This document shows, piece after piece, positions 47,827 through 57,283 of a DNA stretch of 64,000 nt. The stretch is from NCBI GenBank assembly GCA_025363455.1, contig JANYDW010000016.1, positions 1-64,000 of the forward strand. Direction: 5' to 3'. The first letter of the stretch is position 1; the number at the start of each line of letters is the position of its first letter. Under the pieces are notes generated by a model that saw nothing but the letters and a program-made list of their open reading frames with translations, ran no database searches and was not told where the DNA came from. Source of the stretch: Oleiharenicola sp. (GTDB lineage: Bacteria; Verrucomicrobiota; Verrucomicrobiia; Opitutales; Opitutaceae). The translations under genes and the position numbers were made by a program.

Positions 47827-49059
47827 TCAGACGCCCATCCAGAGCGCCCGGCCACGCCGCGCGACATAGGGGAGCAGGAAGCGCAACAGGCAGGCCACCA
47901 GCGCCCAGGTGGCAAGTTGGGCGAGGATGAGGGTGGCCTTGAGCAATCCCTGGGCGAGGGGCAGAGACCAAGGACCGATGAGGAGGTTGAGCACCACCGC
48001 CATCCCGCCTTCCAGCCAGACGACGGCCAGCAACAGGAACCAAGCAGCGCGGGCCCAGCGCAATTCCACCCGATCGACCCTGCCCTGCCTCCATAACCAC
48101 GGTAAAAGCCACACCGCGAATACCAGCTTGTAAACATAGGACGACCCCAGGAAGAAAAGCCCGGCCACCAGCGCGGCGCCACACATGAATTCCCGCTCGG
48201 CCGCGCGCTCTGGTCCGGATCGGGGCGGCTCCGGGTCGTTCATTTTCCCATAGCCGAGGACACCGGTCCAGACCAGGAGCAGAATGGCGGGCGCCAACCA
48301 GCCCAGTGCCGCAGTGATTTCCAAGTTTCTCAGGAGCACCGGGGCGCCATAGGCATAAAGCCAATCCGGCGCGGGGACGAACCGGGCGGCGCTTTGCCAG
48401 CCCTGCACCAGCCCGGGCCAGGCCAACAAAAGCACCAGTCCGTAAAGCCCGACCCCGGCCGCCAGCGCGCGACGGCTGCGCAGATCCAGCAGGACGATGA
48501 GCGTAACCAAGGGGGAGTATTTCAGCACCGCCGAGACGGCGAAAAGAATTATCCCCAATGCCCGCCAATACCACGGTTCGCGACGGAAGCACACCAAGCC
48601 AAGACTGATCATCACGAAAACCACCAGGTCGTTGTTCGCCCGGTTCACCGCCAGCAACAGGGCTGGAGAGACCAGCAGCAGGAACAGGGCGATACCCTCG
48701 CGACGCGTGCCCGGGCGCACCAAGCCCACGCTGATGAGCAGCACAATCGTTACCAGCATGGTCCCGAGCCAAAGGGTGTCCGACCGGCCCAGGCCGAGCC
48801 AACCAAGGGCAAACCACCAATTGGAATAAACATGGGGCCGGTGATAAGGATCGAAATCATTGGGCAGAAACGGATCCACCCCAGCCCGCTGCGCGTCGTT
48901 CGCTGCCAGGATTCCATACAGATCCATGAACGGCCGTTGGGCCTCGCCGATCCCTGTTGCCACCCAGACCGACGGAAAGCGGAAGCAGGCCAGCCAGACC
49001 ACCGCGACGAGGCCGGCGACCCAGAGACCATGGCGCCAGGAGGACGACTCGGAAGGCAT
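47827..49059 (-). CDS. GT87/DUF2029-like membrane glycosyltransferase
   Basis: Multi-TM; LYGILAANDAQRAGVDPFLPND...NRANNDLVVFVMISLGL; start refined from 49260. Confidence 0.65.
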   Translation of the reverse strand: MPSESSSWRHGLWVAGLVAVVWLACFRFPSVWVATGIGEAQRPFMDLYGILAANDAQRAGVDPFLPNDFDPYHRPHVYSNWWFALGWLGLGRSDTLWLGTMLVTIVLLISVGLVRPGTRREGIALFLLLVSPALLLAVNRANNDLVVFVMISLGLVCFRREPWYWRALGIILFAVSAVLKYSPLVTLIVLLDLRSRRALAAGVGLYGLVLLLAWPGLVQGWQSAARFVPAPDWLYAYGAPVLLRNLEITAALGWLAPAILLLVWTGVLGYGKMNDPEPPRSGPERAAEREFMCGAALVAGLFFLGSSYVYKLVFAVWLLPWLWRQGRVDRVELRWARAAWFLLLAVVWLEGGMAVVLNLLIGPWSLPLAQGLLKATLILAQLATWALVACLLRFLLPYVARRGRALWMGV

Positions 49060-49144
49060 GGCCGGAGATTTGGCGACCCGGGAATATTGGCAACGCCCTT
49101 CAACGACGGCTTGAGTCCCAACCCGGCGGCCGTAAAGTTCCGGC

Positions 49145-49846
49145 ATGAACCTCCTGCTCCGTCTTCTCACCGTGGGCACCCTGCTCACCGCTTCCGTCAG
49201 TTTCGCGGCCGACGCCTTCCAGGGCAAGGTCAGCCTCGCCATCACTTCGGGCAAAGGCAAAGCCCAGACACTGAACTACTCCATCAAGGACCAGAGACTC
49301 CGGATGGACATGGATGCCGAGGGACACTCCATGTCAACCATCATGGACATGGCCAAGCTCGAGGTGCTGATGCTCATGCCCGAGCAGCAAATGTACATGG
49401 TCGTGCCGCTCAAGAAGCCGGTCGAGAAAGTCATGGAAAAGCAGGGCGAAAGCACGGCCGACATCGAGGTCACTGGCAAAACCGACACGATCCTCGGTTA
49501 TAAGTGCAATCAAATCCTTGTGAAGGACAAGGGCACCGTCACCGAGATGTGGGTGGCCGAGGGGCTGGGTACCTTTATGGGCATGGGCAACAAGGGTGGC
49601 GGCGGCCCATTTGGTGGTGGGAAACCCGCCGCCGCAGCCAAGTGGGAGGAGGCCCTCAAGGGCAAGGGCGGCTTTCCGCTGCGGGTGATCACGACTGACG
49701 CCAAGAGCAAAGAGTCCTTCCGGATGGAGGCCACCAAGATCGAGCCCGGCACGCTGCCCGAAGCGCTTTTTGTCCCGCCCGCCGGTTACTCGAAATTCCA
49801 GATGCCCAATTTCGGCGACCTTAATCCATTCAAAAAACGAGAGTAA
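49145..49846 (+). CDS. DUF4412-domain secreted protein
   Basis: Signal peptide; MDMAKLEVLMLMPEQQMYMVVPL...GYKCNQILVKDKGTVTEMWVAEGLG. Confidence 0.7.
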   Translation: MNLLLRLLTVGTLLTASVSFAADAFQGKVSLAITSGKGKAQTLNYSIKDQRLRMDMDAEGHSMSTIMDMAKLEVLMLMPEQQMYMVVPLKKPVEKVMEKQGESTADIEVTGKTDTILGYKCNQILVKDKGTVTEMWVAEGLGTFMGMGNKGGGGPFGGGKPAAAAKWEEALKGKGGFPLRVITTDAKSKESFRMEATKIEPGTLPEALFVPPAGYSKFQMPNFGDLNPFKKRE

Positions 49847-49911
49847 TGATCCCGGGGGCAAGCCCCGAGGCATTGATCAGACCCGCCAGGCCGCTGTTGC
49901 TGGCCGTTTTT

Positions 49912-49987
49912 TGTAGGAGCCTGCTTGCAGGCGATTCGGAACGCCCGCCGGACCGACCGCACAATCGCCTGCAAGCAGGCTCCTACA
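49912..49987. repeat. Paired REP (BIME-like) inverted repeat
   Basis: TGTAGGAGCCTGCTTGCAGGCGATT (49912-49936) / AATCGCCTGCAAGCAGGCTCCTACA (49963-49987), perfect 25-bp arms. Confidence 0.9.
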
Positions 49988-50158
49988 TCCCGATCAAAGG
50001 CCGGGCATATCGCCCGGCCTGAATTTTTTGGGGAGTTCGTGTGGCTCATCCGCCAACGCTAACGGCTTCCGCCGCCGCCAAGGTTACCCGCCAAGAGCGG
50101 CGCTGACCGCGACCAAGGGCCATGGCGGCCTGTCGGCGAGATAAATCCCTGGCGGGAC

Positions 50159-50812
50159 TTACTGGCCGATCTTGAGCAAGTCGGGCGCAGTCCAGTAGCC
50201 AGCGTGATCCGCCACCTCTGCCCGAACCTTGGCGACCGTCTCGGGTTGCACCTCAGGCGCTTTGTTACCCAACTCGGCCCGGACATACGAAAGCACATTG
50301 GCGATCTGCTCGTCTTTCAGGACAGCCCCGAGGGGGGCCATGACGTTGTTGAAATCAGTGCCATTGACCGTGATCGGGCCGTTGAGACCCTGCAGGACAA
50401 TCCGGATGACCCGCTCCTCGGGACCCTGAGCCCACTCGGAGCCGGCTAACGGCGGGTACTGGCCGGGAACGCCGAGGCCATTCGCCTGGTGGCAGGTGGC
50501 ACAGGTGGAGAGGAAAATCTTTTTGCCGAGTTGCGCGCGGGTGAGGGCCACCGCCCCGGCAGCGCCGGGCTTCTCGCGCTTGGCATGCTCGTTGACGACG
50601 AGCGGGTCGAAACGGACGGCATTATGCGCCATATAGATCGAGCCGAAAAACACGGCCGAGCACATCACGCCGAGCAGCACAAGCGGTGTCAGGGAGTAAC
50701 CATCTTTCTTCTCGGGCTTCTGGCTCTGCAGCCGGGCGTGGACCTGCTGGATGCTGTCGTCGGAAGCAGCGGACTGCTCCACCTTGAAATTGTTATCGAG
50801 TTTCGGGCTCAT
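50159..50812 (-). CDS. Membrane-anchored monoheme cytochrome c
   Basis: CATCHQANGLGVPGQYPPLAGSEWAQG; start refined from 50977, overlaps the upstream stop. Confidence 0.85.
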   Translation of the reverse strand: MSPKLDNNFKVEQSAASDDSIQQVHARLQSQKPEKKDGYSLTPLVLLGVMCSAVFFGSIYMAHNAVRFDPLVVNEHAKREKPGAAGAVALTRAQLGKKIFLSTCATCHQANGLGVPGQYPPLAGSEWAQGPEERVIRIVLQGLNGPITVNGTDFNNVMAPLGAVLKDEQIANVLSYVRAELGNKAPEVQPETVAKVRAEVADHAGYWTAPDLLKIGQ

Positions 50813-50813
50813 C

Positions 50814-51608
50814 TTAGTGGCCGCCCTCCTTGGGCTTTTCAGCGGGGGCTGCGGAAGTCTTGGCGGCGCCGGGGGCGGCTGGAGTGGTGGCACCCGACGG
50901 AGGCTTGGCGACCGGAGCAGCTGCTGCCGCCGGCTTGGCCTTGGCTTCGCCGCCTTCCTCGGATACGCCCGGGGCATTCAGGCTGCGCTCGGTGGGATAG
51001 TCGTAGTTGTCCTGCAAACTCCGGAGGTAAGCCACGAGGGCCTCGGCCCGGGCGGTGGGCACGACCTCAAAGCCGGCCACCAGCCCGGCGCTGGCCGGCA
51101 TCTTGACCGCCTTGTAGGAGGATTGGTTGCCCGCGAGCGGGCGCACCTCGAACAGGAAGCGATAAGCCGGCATGCCGTGCGCGAGGGCCTCGCCGGCCAC
51201 CGTGGACTCGGGCGCGTAGAGTAACTTGTAGAGATACTCGGCATCGGGCTGGCGCTTGCCGACATTGCGCAGGTCAGGGCCGAGGCGGCTCTGGCCGATG
51301 AACGTGCTCTGGTCACGGATGTAATCGCGAGCGTAGCTGCCGCGTTCGCCCCACCCGCGCTTGATATCCGGGCCGGTTTCATCATGGCGGACCTGCTGGG
51401 TGTGGCAGCTGACGCACCCGAGATCCTGGTACACAAGGCGGCCCTGATTCGCCAGACCCGAAAGGGGTTGCGGGTTGAGGGTCTCCTCGATCGGGTCCTT
51501 GAACTGAGCGAGGCTACCGATCTGCCGGTGCGCCGCGAGGAGCAGGCCAGCCCAAGAGGTGGCGAGGATCGCGAAAACGCCGAGGAAGAGGGTCAATCCG
51601 TTTTTCAT
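50814..51608 (-). CDS. CcoO-like cytochrome c (cbb3-type subunit II)
   Basis: GRLVYQDLGCVSCHTQQVRHDETGPDIKRGWGERGSYARDYIRDQSTFIGQSRLGPDLRNVGKR. Confidence 0.9.
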   Translation of the reverse strand: MKNGLTLFLGVFAILATSWAGLLLAAHRQIGSLAQFKDPIEETLNPQPLSGLANQGRLVYQDLGCVSCHTQQVRHDETGPDIKRGWGERGSYARDYIRDQSTFIGQSRLGPDLRNVGKRQPDAEYLYKLLYAPESTVAGEALAHGMPAYRFLFEVRPLAGNQSSYKAVKMPASAGLVAGFEVVPTARAEALVAYLRSLQDNYDYPTERSLNAPGVSEEGGEAKAKPAAAAAPVAKPPSGATTPAAPGAAKTSAAPAEKPKEGGH

Positions 51609-53062
51609 GCGTGGCCCTCCTTGGCCGCGAGGCTCAGGGCCGGGGGCGGGTTGATCTGCGCAACGGGCGTACCCTGCGAATTGAAGGGGCAGGCGATCCA
51701 AACAAAGTTGATCAGGAAGGCCACATGGCCGACCAGCAACACGCCCAGCACGACGGAATTGAAAGTATGCCAGCCCGCCAGCGCCCGGGTGATCTCGGCA
51801 AACTTCACCGCGGGGTCATTCAGCAAGTGCCCTTGCTGCCAGCCAGCGGCGGCCAGACCGATCGTCATGAGCACAAGGCCGAGTACCGTGGCGCCGAAGT
51901 GCGCCTGCACGAGGGCGGTCGAGCGCCATTCCTTGCCGGTCAGGCGCGGGAGGAAGAAATAGGCGGCACCGAACATGGCGGTGGAGAAACAGCCGTAGAA
52001 CAGCAGCCAGTCGCGCAGGCCGGTGAGCAGAGTGAACTGGGCGACAGCGGCGAAGCTCCGCAGCGAAAGCGCCAGCCCCAGCACGGAGCTGAGCAGGAAA
52101 CCCGCGATGCTGAGCACGATGAAACGGAGGGTCAGGCTGCCACCGACCGAACCATAGCGGCCGGACAGGGTGCCGAGGAAATTGAGGCTGAGGATGACGA
52201 GAGGCAGCACCAGCATCATGCTGCCGACGATGCCGAGCGTCGGGATCCAGACCGGCACGGGCGCGCCGATCAGCCGGCTGCCCCCGGCAATGGCCGTCGA
52301 GGCCACCAACCACCAGAAACCGAGCGGCGCCAGATAGTAGTTGCTGATCGGCTTGCCGAGCAGCTTGGGCAGGAAGTAGTAGATGGCCGCGAGGGCGACG
52401 GGCGCGAACCACAGGCCGTAGAGACCGTGGACATACCAGGCGTTGACGACGGGCTGAAGCACGCCGCGCACCGGGGCGCGGAAGAGCATCACCTGGGCAA
52501 TGGTGTACAACCACGGGAACCAGAAAGCGGCGCCGAAGAGATACCACTGCGAGGCGTAGACGTTCTCCGTGTTGCGGATGCTAAAGGTGGTGACGACCCA
52601 GACGCCAATGATGGCATACGCCACGAGCAGGATCAGGGTTACGAAGCGCGGCATCTCCAGCAGCTCGAAGGAGGTCGAATAGCCGGCCAGGATGCCACCA
52701 ACGCCTAGAGTGACGCCGAGATTCCAGAACTTGGCGGCGACAAACAGCCAGCCCCCATGACGGAGTGTGGTGGCGGATAACCGCGCCATCAGCCAGAGGC
52801 CGAAGGCGAAAGCGGCGTTCATGCCCCAGCCGTAGACGAGGGCGTTCTGCGCCGCGGGCGCCAGTCGGCCATGGGTGAACCAGGCGCAATCTGCGAGAAA
52901 GGACGGGGTGTGCAGCTGAATGGCCGCAGCCAGCTGCAGGGCTCCGCCGAGCAGCAGCCAGAGCAAAGCCGAACCGAGGAAGACGAGCACAGGCCACTTG
53001 GCGGAGGCGTCGATCTCCGCCTGCTCGGCCCGGGCGTTGGTTACGTTTGAATTCATCGGCAA
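51605..53062 (-). CDS. CcoN-like (cbb3 oxidase subunit I) homolog lacking canonical ligand histidines
   Basis: Multi-TM heme-copper-oxidase-like fold; WYVHGLYG...YYFLPKLLGKP...LSGRY; DWLLFYGCFSTAMFGAAYFFLPRLTGK where HVH would be expected. Confidence 0.75.
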   Translation of the reverse strand: MPMNSNVTNARAEQAEIDASAKWPVLVFLGSALLWLLLGGALQLAAAIQLHTPSFLADCAWFTHGRLAPAAQNALVYGWGMNAAFAFGLWLMARLSATTLRHGGWLFVAAKFWNLGVTLGVGGILAGYSTSFELLEMPRFVTLILLVAYAIIGVWVVTTFSIRNTENVYASQWYLFGAAFWFPWLYTIAQVMLFRAPVRGVLQPVVNAWYVHGLYGLWFAPVALAAIYYFLPKLLGKPISNYYLAPLGFWWLVASTAIAGGSRLIGAPVPVWIPTLGIVGSMMLVLPLVILSLNFLGTLSGRYGSVGGSLTLRFIVLSIAGFLLSSVLGLALSLRSFAAVAQFTLLTGLRDWLLFYGCFSTAMFGAAYFFLPRLTGKEWRSTALVQAHFGATVLGLVLMTIGLAAAGWQQGHLLNDPAVKFAEITRALAGWHTFNSVVLGVLLVGHVAFLINFVWIACPFNSQGTPVAQINPPPALSLAAKEGHA

Positions 53063-53065
53063 GGG

Positions 53066-53371
53066 TTACTTCTTCGCGTGATCGCGGATGGTGAGTTCGA
53101 TCGCGCGGTCGATGGGGAGACGGACCACACCAGCCTTCTGGTCGAGCCAAGCGTAGCTGGCGGCCTCGGCTTGTTCCTTGGTCCGGTGCTCGGCCAACAA
53201 TTTCCTGCGATCATCCGGGGTGCGGACGCCCTCGACCGCCTGCACAGCGGAGGCATGGGGCGTGTAGACCTTCTTCGCCAGCCAGGCAAAGGAGGCAAAG
53301 CATAGGATCACGATCAGGGCCGTGAAGACCGGCGTGCGGTGCGGGAAGGAGAAGTTGGTGGAATCACTCAT
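53066..53371 (-). CDS. Small single-TM protein in the ACIII operon
   Basis: 101 aa, FTALIVILCFASFAWLAKKVY TM; tight spacing with neighbours. Confidence 0.5.
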   Translation of the reverse strand: MSDSTNFSFPHRTPVFTALIVILCFASFAWLAKKVYTPHASAVQAVEGVRTPDDRRKLLAEHRTKEQAEAASYAWLDQKAGVVRLPIDRAIELTIRDHAKK

Positions 53372-53374
53372 GGC

Positions 53375-54664
53375 TTAATGGGCAGCCGGGACCGCGCCGG
53401 ACTCCGGGGCCGTCGCCTCGTGATGAGTGAGCGACTCGACGATGCGGGGATCGCGGATCGGGATGAGTTTGGCGGTGCTGAAGCTCCGCAGGTAAGACCA
53501 GGCACAGATACCGCCGATGCCAACGACCGAGGACAGCACCCACAGAAGGTTGAGCGAGAGGAACGGGAGCGGCTGGTCCTGCTCATCCTTGAGGGCCGGC
53601 AGGACGTTGTAGCAGAGGTCAATGAGGATGACGACAGCGACCACGCAGCTGACGTGCAGCGCGGGCCCGAGGGTGGCCTTGCGGCGGTAGGACAGCCACA
53701 TCAGGAATGGATAAAAGAAGTGTCCGAAGAGAAGCAGCATGCCGACCCAGACCCAGTCGCCGTGCTCGCGGATATTGTACCAGAAAGTTTCCTCGGGGAC
53801 GTTGGCATTCCAGATCAGAAAGTATTGGGAGAAGGTGACGTAGGCCCAGAACACCACGAAGGCAAAGGCCAGCGCCACGAGGCAGTGCAGCTGGTTGGTG
53901 TTGTAAATCCCCTTGTAGTCGCCGCGGTGGTAGAGCCAGAAGGTAATGACCACCCCGATCGCCATGGCGCCGCGCATGCAATTGGCGAAGAACCACACGC
54001 CGTACATCGTGGAGAACCAGTGATACTCAAGGCTCTTCATCCAGTAGATGGCGGCAAAGGACAGTGACAGGGCGGTTAAGACGATGCCGGCTGCAGCCGT
54101 CCGGCGGTTCCGATAGGTCCACTTCGGATCACCGTCGTGGTCCTGGGCGAAGGAAGCCTTGCGGAACAGGGCCGACAGGCCGATCCAGATCCCGAAGAAA
54201 GCCACCGACATGCCCGTGAACATCGGCAGGTTCAGGAAGCCCGACTTCTTCACGTAAAGCGGATCGGTCCCGACCGTGTGACCGCCGTGAATCACATGCC
54301 CGGTGTCCATCCACGGCCAGATGAAGCCGGGCTTCATCCAAGCCGAAACCAGCAGAGGCAGAAACAACACGGCGAGCCACGTGAAGGCCGAGGTCCCGTG
54401 TTCGAATTGGCGGCGGATTACCGTCGACCAGCCCGAATCGGTGAGATGGTGGATGATGATCAGCAGCAACATCCCGACCGCAATCGCCACCCAGTAGGAG
54501 ACGCCGACCACGTACGACAGCGCGACGCCGCGGGCGTCACCGACTACGAGACCGAGCGCGGTGACGGCGAGGCCGGCGAGGCCGGCCATCAGGAATTTGT
54601 TCGCCAGAGAAGCGGTGGCAGCGGCCCGTTCGACAGGCTCAGGGCTATGGACAGGTGCGCTCAT
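53375..54664 (-). CDS. actF: Alternative complex III subunit ActF (quinone-binding NrfD-like)
   Basis: Multi-TM; GWSTVIRRQFEH...NQLHCLVALAFAFVVFWAYVTFSQYFLIWNANVPEET. Confidence 0.85.
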   Translation of the reverse strand: MSAPVHSPEPVERAAATASLANKFLMAGLAGLAVTALGLVVGDARGVALSYVVGVSYWVAIAVGMLLLIIIHHLTDSGWSTVIRRQFEHGTSAFTWLAVLFLPLLVSAWMKPGFIWPWMDTGHVIHGGHTVGTDPLYVKKSGFLNLPMFTGMSVAFFGIWIGLSALFRKASFAQDHDGDPKWTYRNRRTAAAGIVLTALSLSFAAIYWMKSLEYHWFSTMYGVWFFANCMRGAMAIGVVITFWLYHRGDYKGIYNTNQLHCLVALAFAFVVFWAYVTFSQYFLIWNANVPEETFWYNIREHGDWVWVGMLLLFGHFFYPFLMWLSYRRKATLGPALHVSCVVAVVILIDLCYNVLPALKDEQDQPLPFLSLNLLWVLSSVVGIGGICAWSYLRSFSTAKLIPIRDPRIVESLTHHEATAPESGAVPAAH

Positions 54665-54665
54665 G

Positions 54666-55307
54666 TTACTTCAGCCCTCCGCGCTGGTCCGGGGGGACAT
54701 CGTCGAGGGTGCCATGGTGAGAGCGCTGGAGGGCGCGCACGTACGCCACCACGGCCCAGCGGTCATCGGGGCTAAGCTTGTCGGCGTAGGGGAACATCGT
54801 ATTCTTGCCGTTGGTGATGGTGTTGAAGATCTCGCCCTCGGGCATCGTGCGCAGGCGGTCGTCGTGATAGGTCGGGGTGGCGACCATCCCATAGGACTTG
54901 GTGATACCCTGCCCGTCACCGAGCTTGCCGTGGCACGGGGCGCAGTAGATCTCGAAACGGCCCTGCCCGCGGCGAAGGAAAGCCTCGTTCACGGTCAGGT
55001 CCGGCGGAAAGCCGCGCAGGAATGATCCGTCGGCGTTCTTGCCGGCGTAATGGACGTCATCGGCCTTGAGGAAAGCGGGGTCGGCCTGATCCGCGCTCCG
55101 GCCGAAGGGCACGGTGCCGGCGGGGATCGGGCGATCGGCACGGCCGTCAGCGAAGAACTTGGACTCCGCCTGCGGCTTGTATTTCGCCTGGTGGTCCATG
55201 TCGGGGAACAACTCGATCGGCGGGCGGGTGGCGGGCATGCCGCGAAAGCCCATGACGGACACGAGCAGCACGACGAGGAAAGCGAGGGTGTAGTAGGCGT
55301 AGCGCAT
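54666..55307 (-). CDS. actE: Alternative complex III subunit ActE (monoheme cytochrome c)
   Basis: RGQGRFEIYCAPCHGKLGDGQGITKSYGM. Confidence 0.85.
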   Translation of the reverse strand: MRYAYYTLAFLVVLLVSVMGFRGMPATRPPIELFPDMDHQAKYKPQAESKFFADGRADRPIPAGTVPFGRSADQADPAFLKADDVHYAGKNADGSFLRGFPPDLTVNEAFLRRGQGRFEIYCAPCHGKLGDGQGITKSYGMVATPTYHDDRLRTMPEGEIFNTITNGKNTMFPYADKLSPDDRWAVVAYVRALQRSHHGTLDDVPPDQRGGLK

Positions 55308-55308
55308 C

Positions 55309-55839
55309 TTATTCCTCGATTTCGACGATGTCCTTGCCGCCGGCCTTCGCGAGGAGGTCGCGGGTTGCAGCGGCGTTGAATTTCGGGTCGTTGGCCTCGA
55401 TCACAATGTAGAAGCGGTCGTCCAGGGCGCGGACGAATTGCGGGGCCTTCATCACCGGATGGTAGTGCATGGGCAGCTTGTTCAGGAAAAACATGCCGCC
55501 GATTGTGGCGAAGGCCGTGAAGAGAATCGTCAGCTCGTAGGAGACCGGGAAGGCGAACATCGGGCTGAACATTGGCTTGCCGCCGACGACCAGCGGATAC
55601 TCGACCCAGCCCAGCCAGGCGATGAACGACATGCCGGTGCAGAAGCCGGTGATGCCCCCGGCGAGCGAGAAGCGCGGCACCTTGGAGCGGCGCACGCCCA
55701 TGGCGTAGTCGAGCCCGTGGATGGGGAAAGAAGTGAGCGCGTCCCACTGCGAGTAACCGGCATCGCGCACCTGCTCGCAGGCCTGGTAAAACTGCGGGAC
55801 GGTGTCGAAGGCAGCGATGATTCCGAAATTCTTCTTCAT
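55309..55839 (-). CDS. actD: Alternative complex III subunit ActD (DUF3341)
   Basis: FGIIAAFDTVPQFYQACEQVRDAGYSQWDALTSFPIHGLDYAMGVRRSKVPRFSL; start refined. Confidence 0.9.
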   Translation of the reverse strand: MKKNFGIIAAFDTVPQFYQACEQVRDAGYSQWDALTSFPIHGLDYAMGVRRSKVPRFSLAGGITGFCTGMSFIAWLGWVEYPLVVGGKPMFSPMFAFPVSYELTILFTAFATIGGMFFLNKLPMHYHPVMKAPQFVRALDDRFYIVIEANDPKFNAAATRDLLAKAGGKDIVEIEE

Positions 55840-55849
55840 GGCGGATACC

Positions 55850-57283
55850 TCAGTGTTTGGCCGCACCGTGCGGGTCCGCGGCGGGAATGACCGCCTTGAT
55901 CTCCGACATCGGCATGATGGGCACGAAGCGGATGAAGAGGAGGAACAGGAAGGAGAAAACGCCGAAGGTGCCAAAGAAGGTGAAGATCTCGACGATCGAC
56001 GGCGAGTAGTAGCCCCAGCTCGACGGCAGGAAGTCACGGGCAAGCGAGGTAACGATGATCACAAAGCGCTCGAACCACATGCCGACGTTGACGAAAATAC
56101 AGAGAATCCAGACCAGCGTGGTGTTCTCGCGCACCTTCTTAAACCAGAAGAACTGCGGCGTGATGACGTTGCAGCTGATCATGATCCAGTAGGCCCAGGC
56201 GTAGTGGCCGAACGCGCGGTTGATGAACGCGAAGCCCTCGTAAGGATTCGCGCCGTACCAGGCGATGAAGAACTCCATCGAGTAGGCGTAGCCCACCATG
56301 GTGCCCGTCGCCAAAATGATCTTACACATGCAGTCGATGTGATACTGGGTGATCAGGTCCTCGAGCCGGCAGATGGCGCGCAGGGGCAGCATTAGCGTGA
56401 GCACCATGCCGAAGCCGGAGAAAATGGCGCCCGCCACGAAGTACGGCGGGAAGATTGTCGTGTGCCAGCCGGGGATCAGCGAGACGGCGAAGTCGAACGA
56501 CACGATGGTGTGCACGGAGAGCACGAGCGGGGTGGAGACGCCGGCGAGGATCAGGTAGGCCATCTCATAGTTGCTCCACTGGCGGTTGGAACCGCGCCAG
56601 CCCATGGCGAAGAAGCCGTAGATCCGCGCCTTGAACACATTGCCCGCCGCGGTGAAGCGGTCGCGCAACGTGCCGAGATCGGGGAGCAGGCCGATGTACC
56701 AGAAGAGCACCGAGACCGTCCCGTAGGTCGAGACGGCAAACACGTCCCACTCGAGCGGCGAACGGAAATTTTGCCAGATGCCGTTGGAGTTGGGGAACGG
56801 GAACAGGTAGCCCGGCAGCACGGCGAACCAGATGCGGCCGACGTGGAAGACCGGGAAGATCGCGGCACAAACGACGGCGAAAATCGTCATGGCCTCGGCC
56901 GGGCGGTTGATCGAGGTGCGCCACTTCTGGCGCAGCAGGCAGAGGATGGCCGAGATCAACGTACCGGCGTGGCCGATGCCGATCCAGAACACGAAGTTGA
57001 CGATATCCCAGGCCCAGTTGACCGGGTTGGCGTGGCCCCAGACGCCGACTCCGGTCGAGACGAGATAAGTCAGGCCGCCCACCGTGAACGAGGCGACGAT
57101 CGACGCGCAGCCGAAGCACCACCACCACCACACGGGGGTTTTGCCTTCGACGAGGCCACAGATCTTTTCTGTGATCCAGTGAAAGTCCCGGTGATGCTCC
57201 ACCAGGACCGCCCGCGGAATGGGCGCCGGATTGACCTCGGCAAGAATGGCGGGAGCGGGGTGATCAGAAACGTGGGCGGACAT
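55850..57283 (-). CDS. actC: Alternative complex III subunit ActC (NrfD/PsrC-like)
   Basis: [50 protein letters not shown]. Confidence 0.92.
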   Translation of the reverse strand: MSAHVSDHPAPAILAEVNPAPIPRAVLVEHHRDFHWITEKICGLVEGKTPVWWWWCFGCASIVASFTVGGLTYLVSTGVGVWGHANPVNWAWDIVNFVFWIGIGHAGTLISAILCLLRQKWRTSINRPAEAMTIFAVVCAAIFPVFHVGRIWFAVLPGYLFPFPNSNGIWQNFRSPLEWDVFAVSTYGTVSVLFWYIGLLPDLGTLRDRFTAAGNVFKARIYGFFAMGWRGSNRQWSNYEMAYLILAGVSTPLVLSVHTIVSFDFAVSLIPGWHTTIFPPYFVAGAIFSGFGMVLTLMLPLRAICRLEDLITQYHIDCMCKIILATGTMVGYAYSMEFFIAWYGANPYEGFAFINRAFGHYAWAYWIMISCNVITPQFFWFKKVRENTTLVWILCIFVNVGMWFERFVIIVTSLARDFLPSSWGYYSPSIVEIFTFFGTFGVFSFLFLLFIRFVPIMPMSEIKAVIPAADPHGAAKH

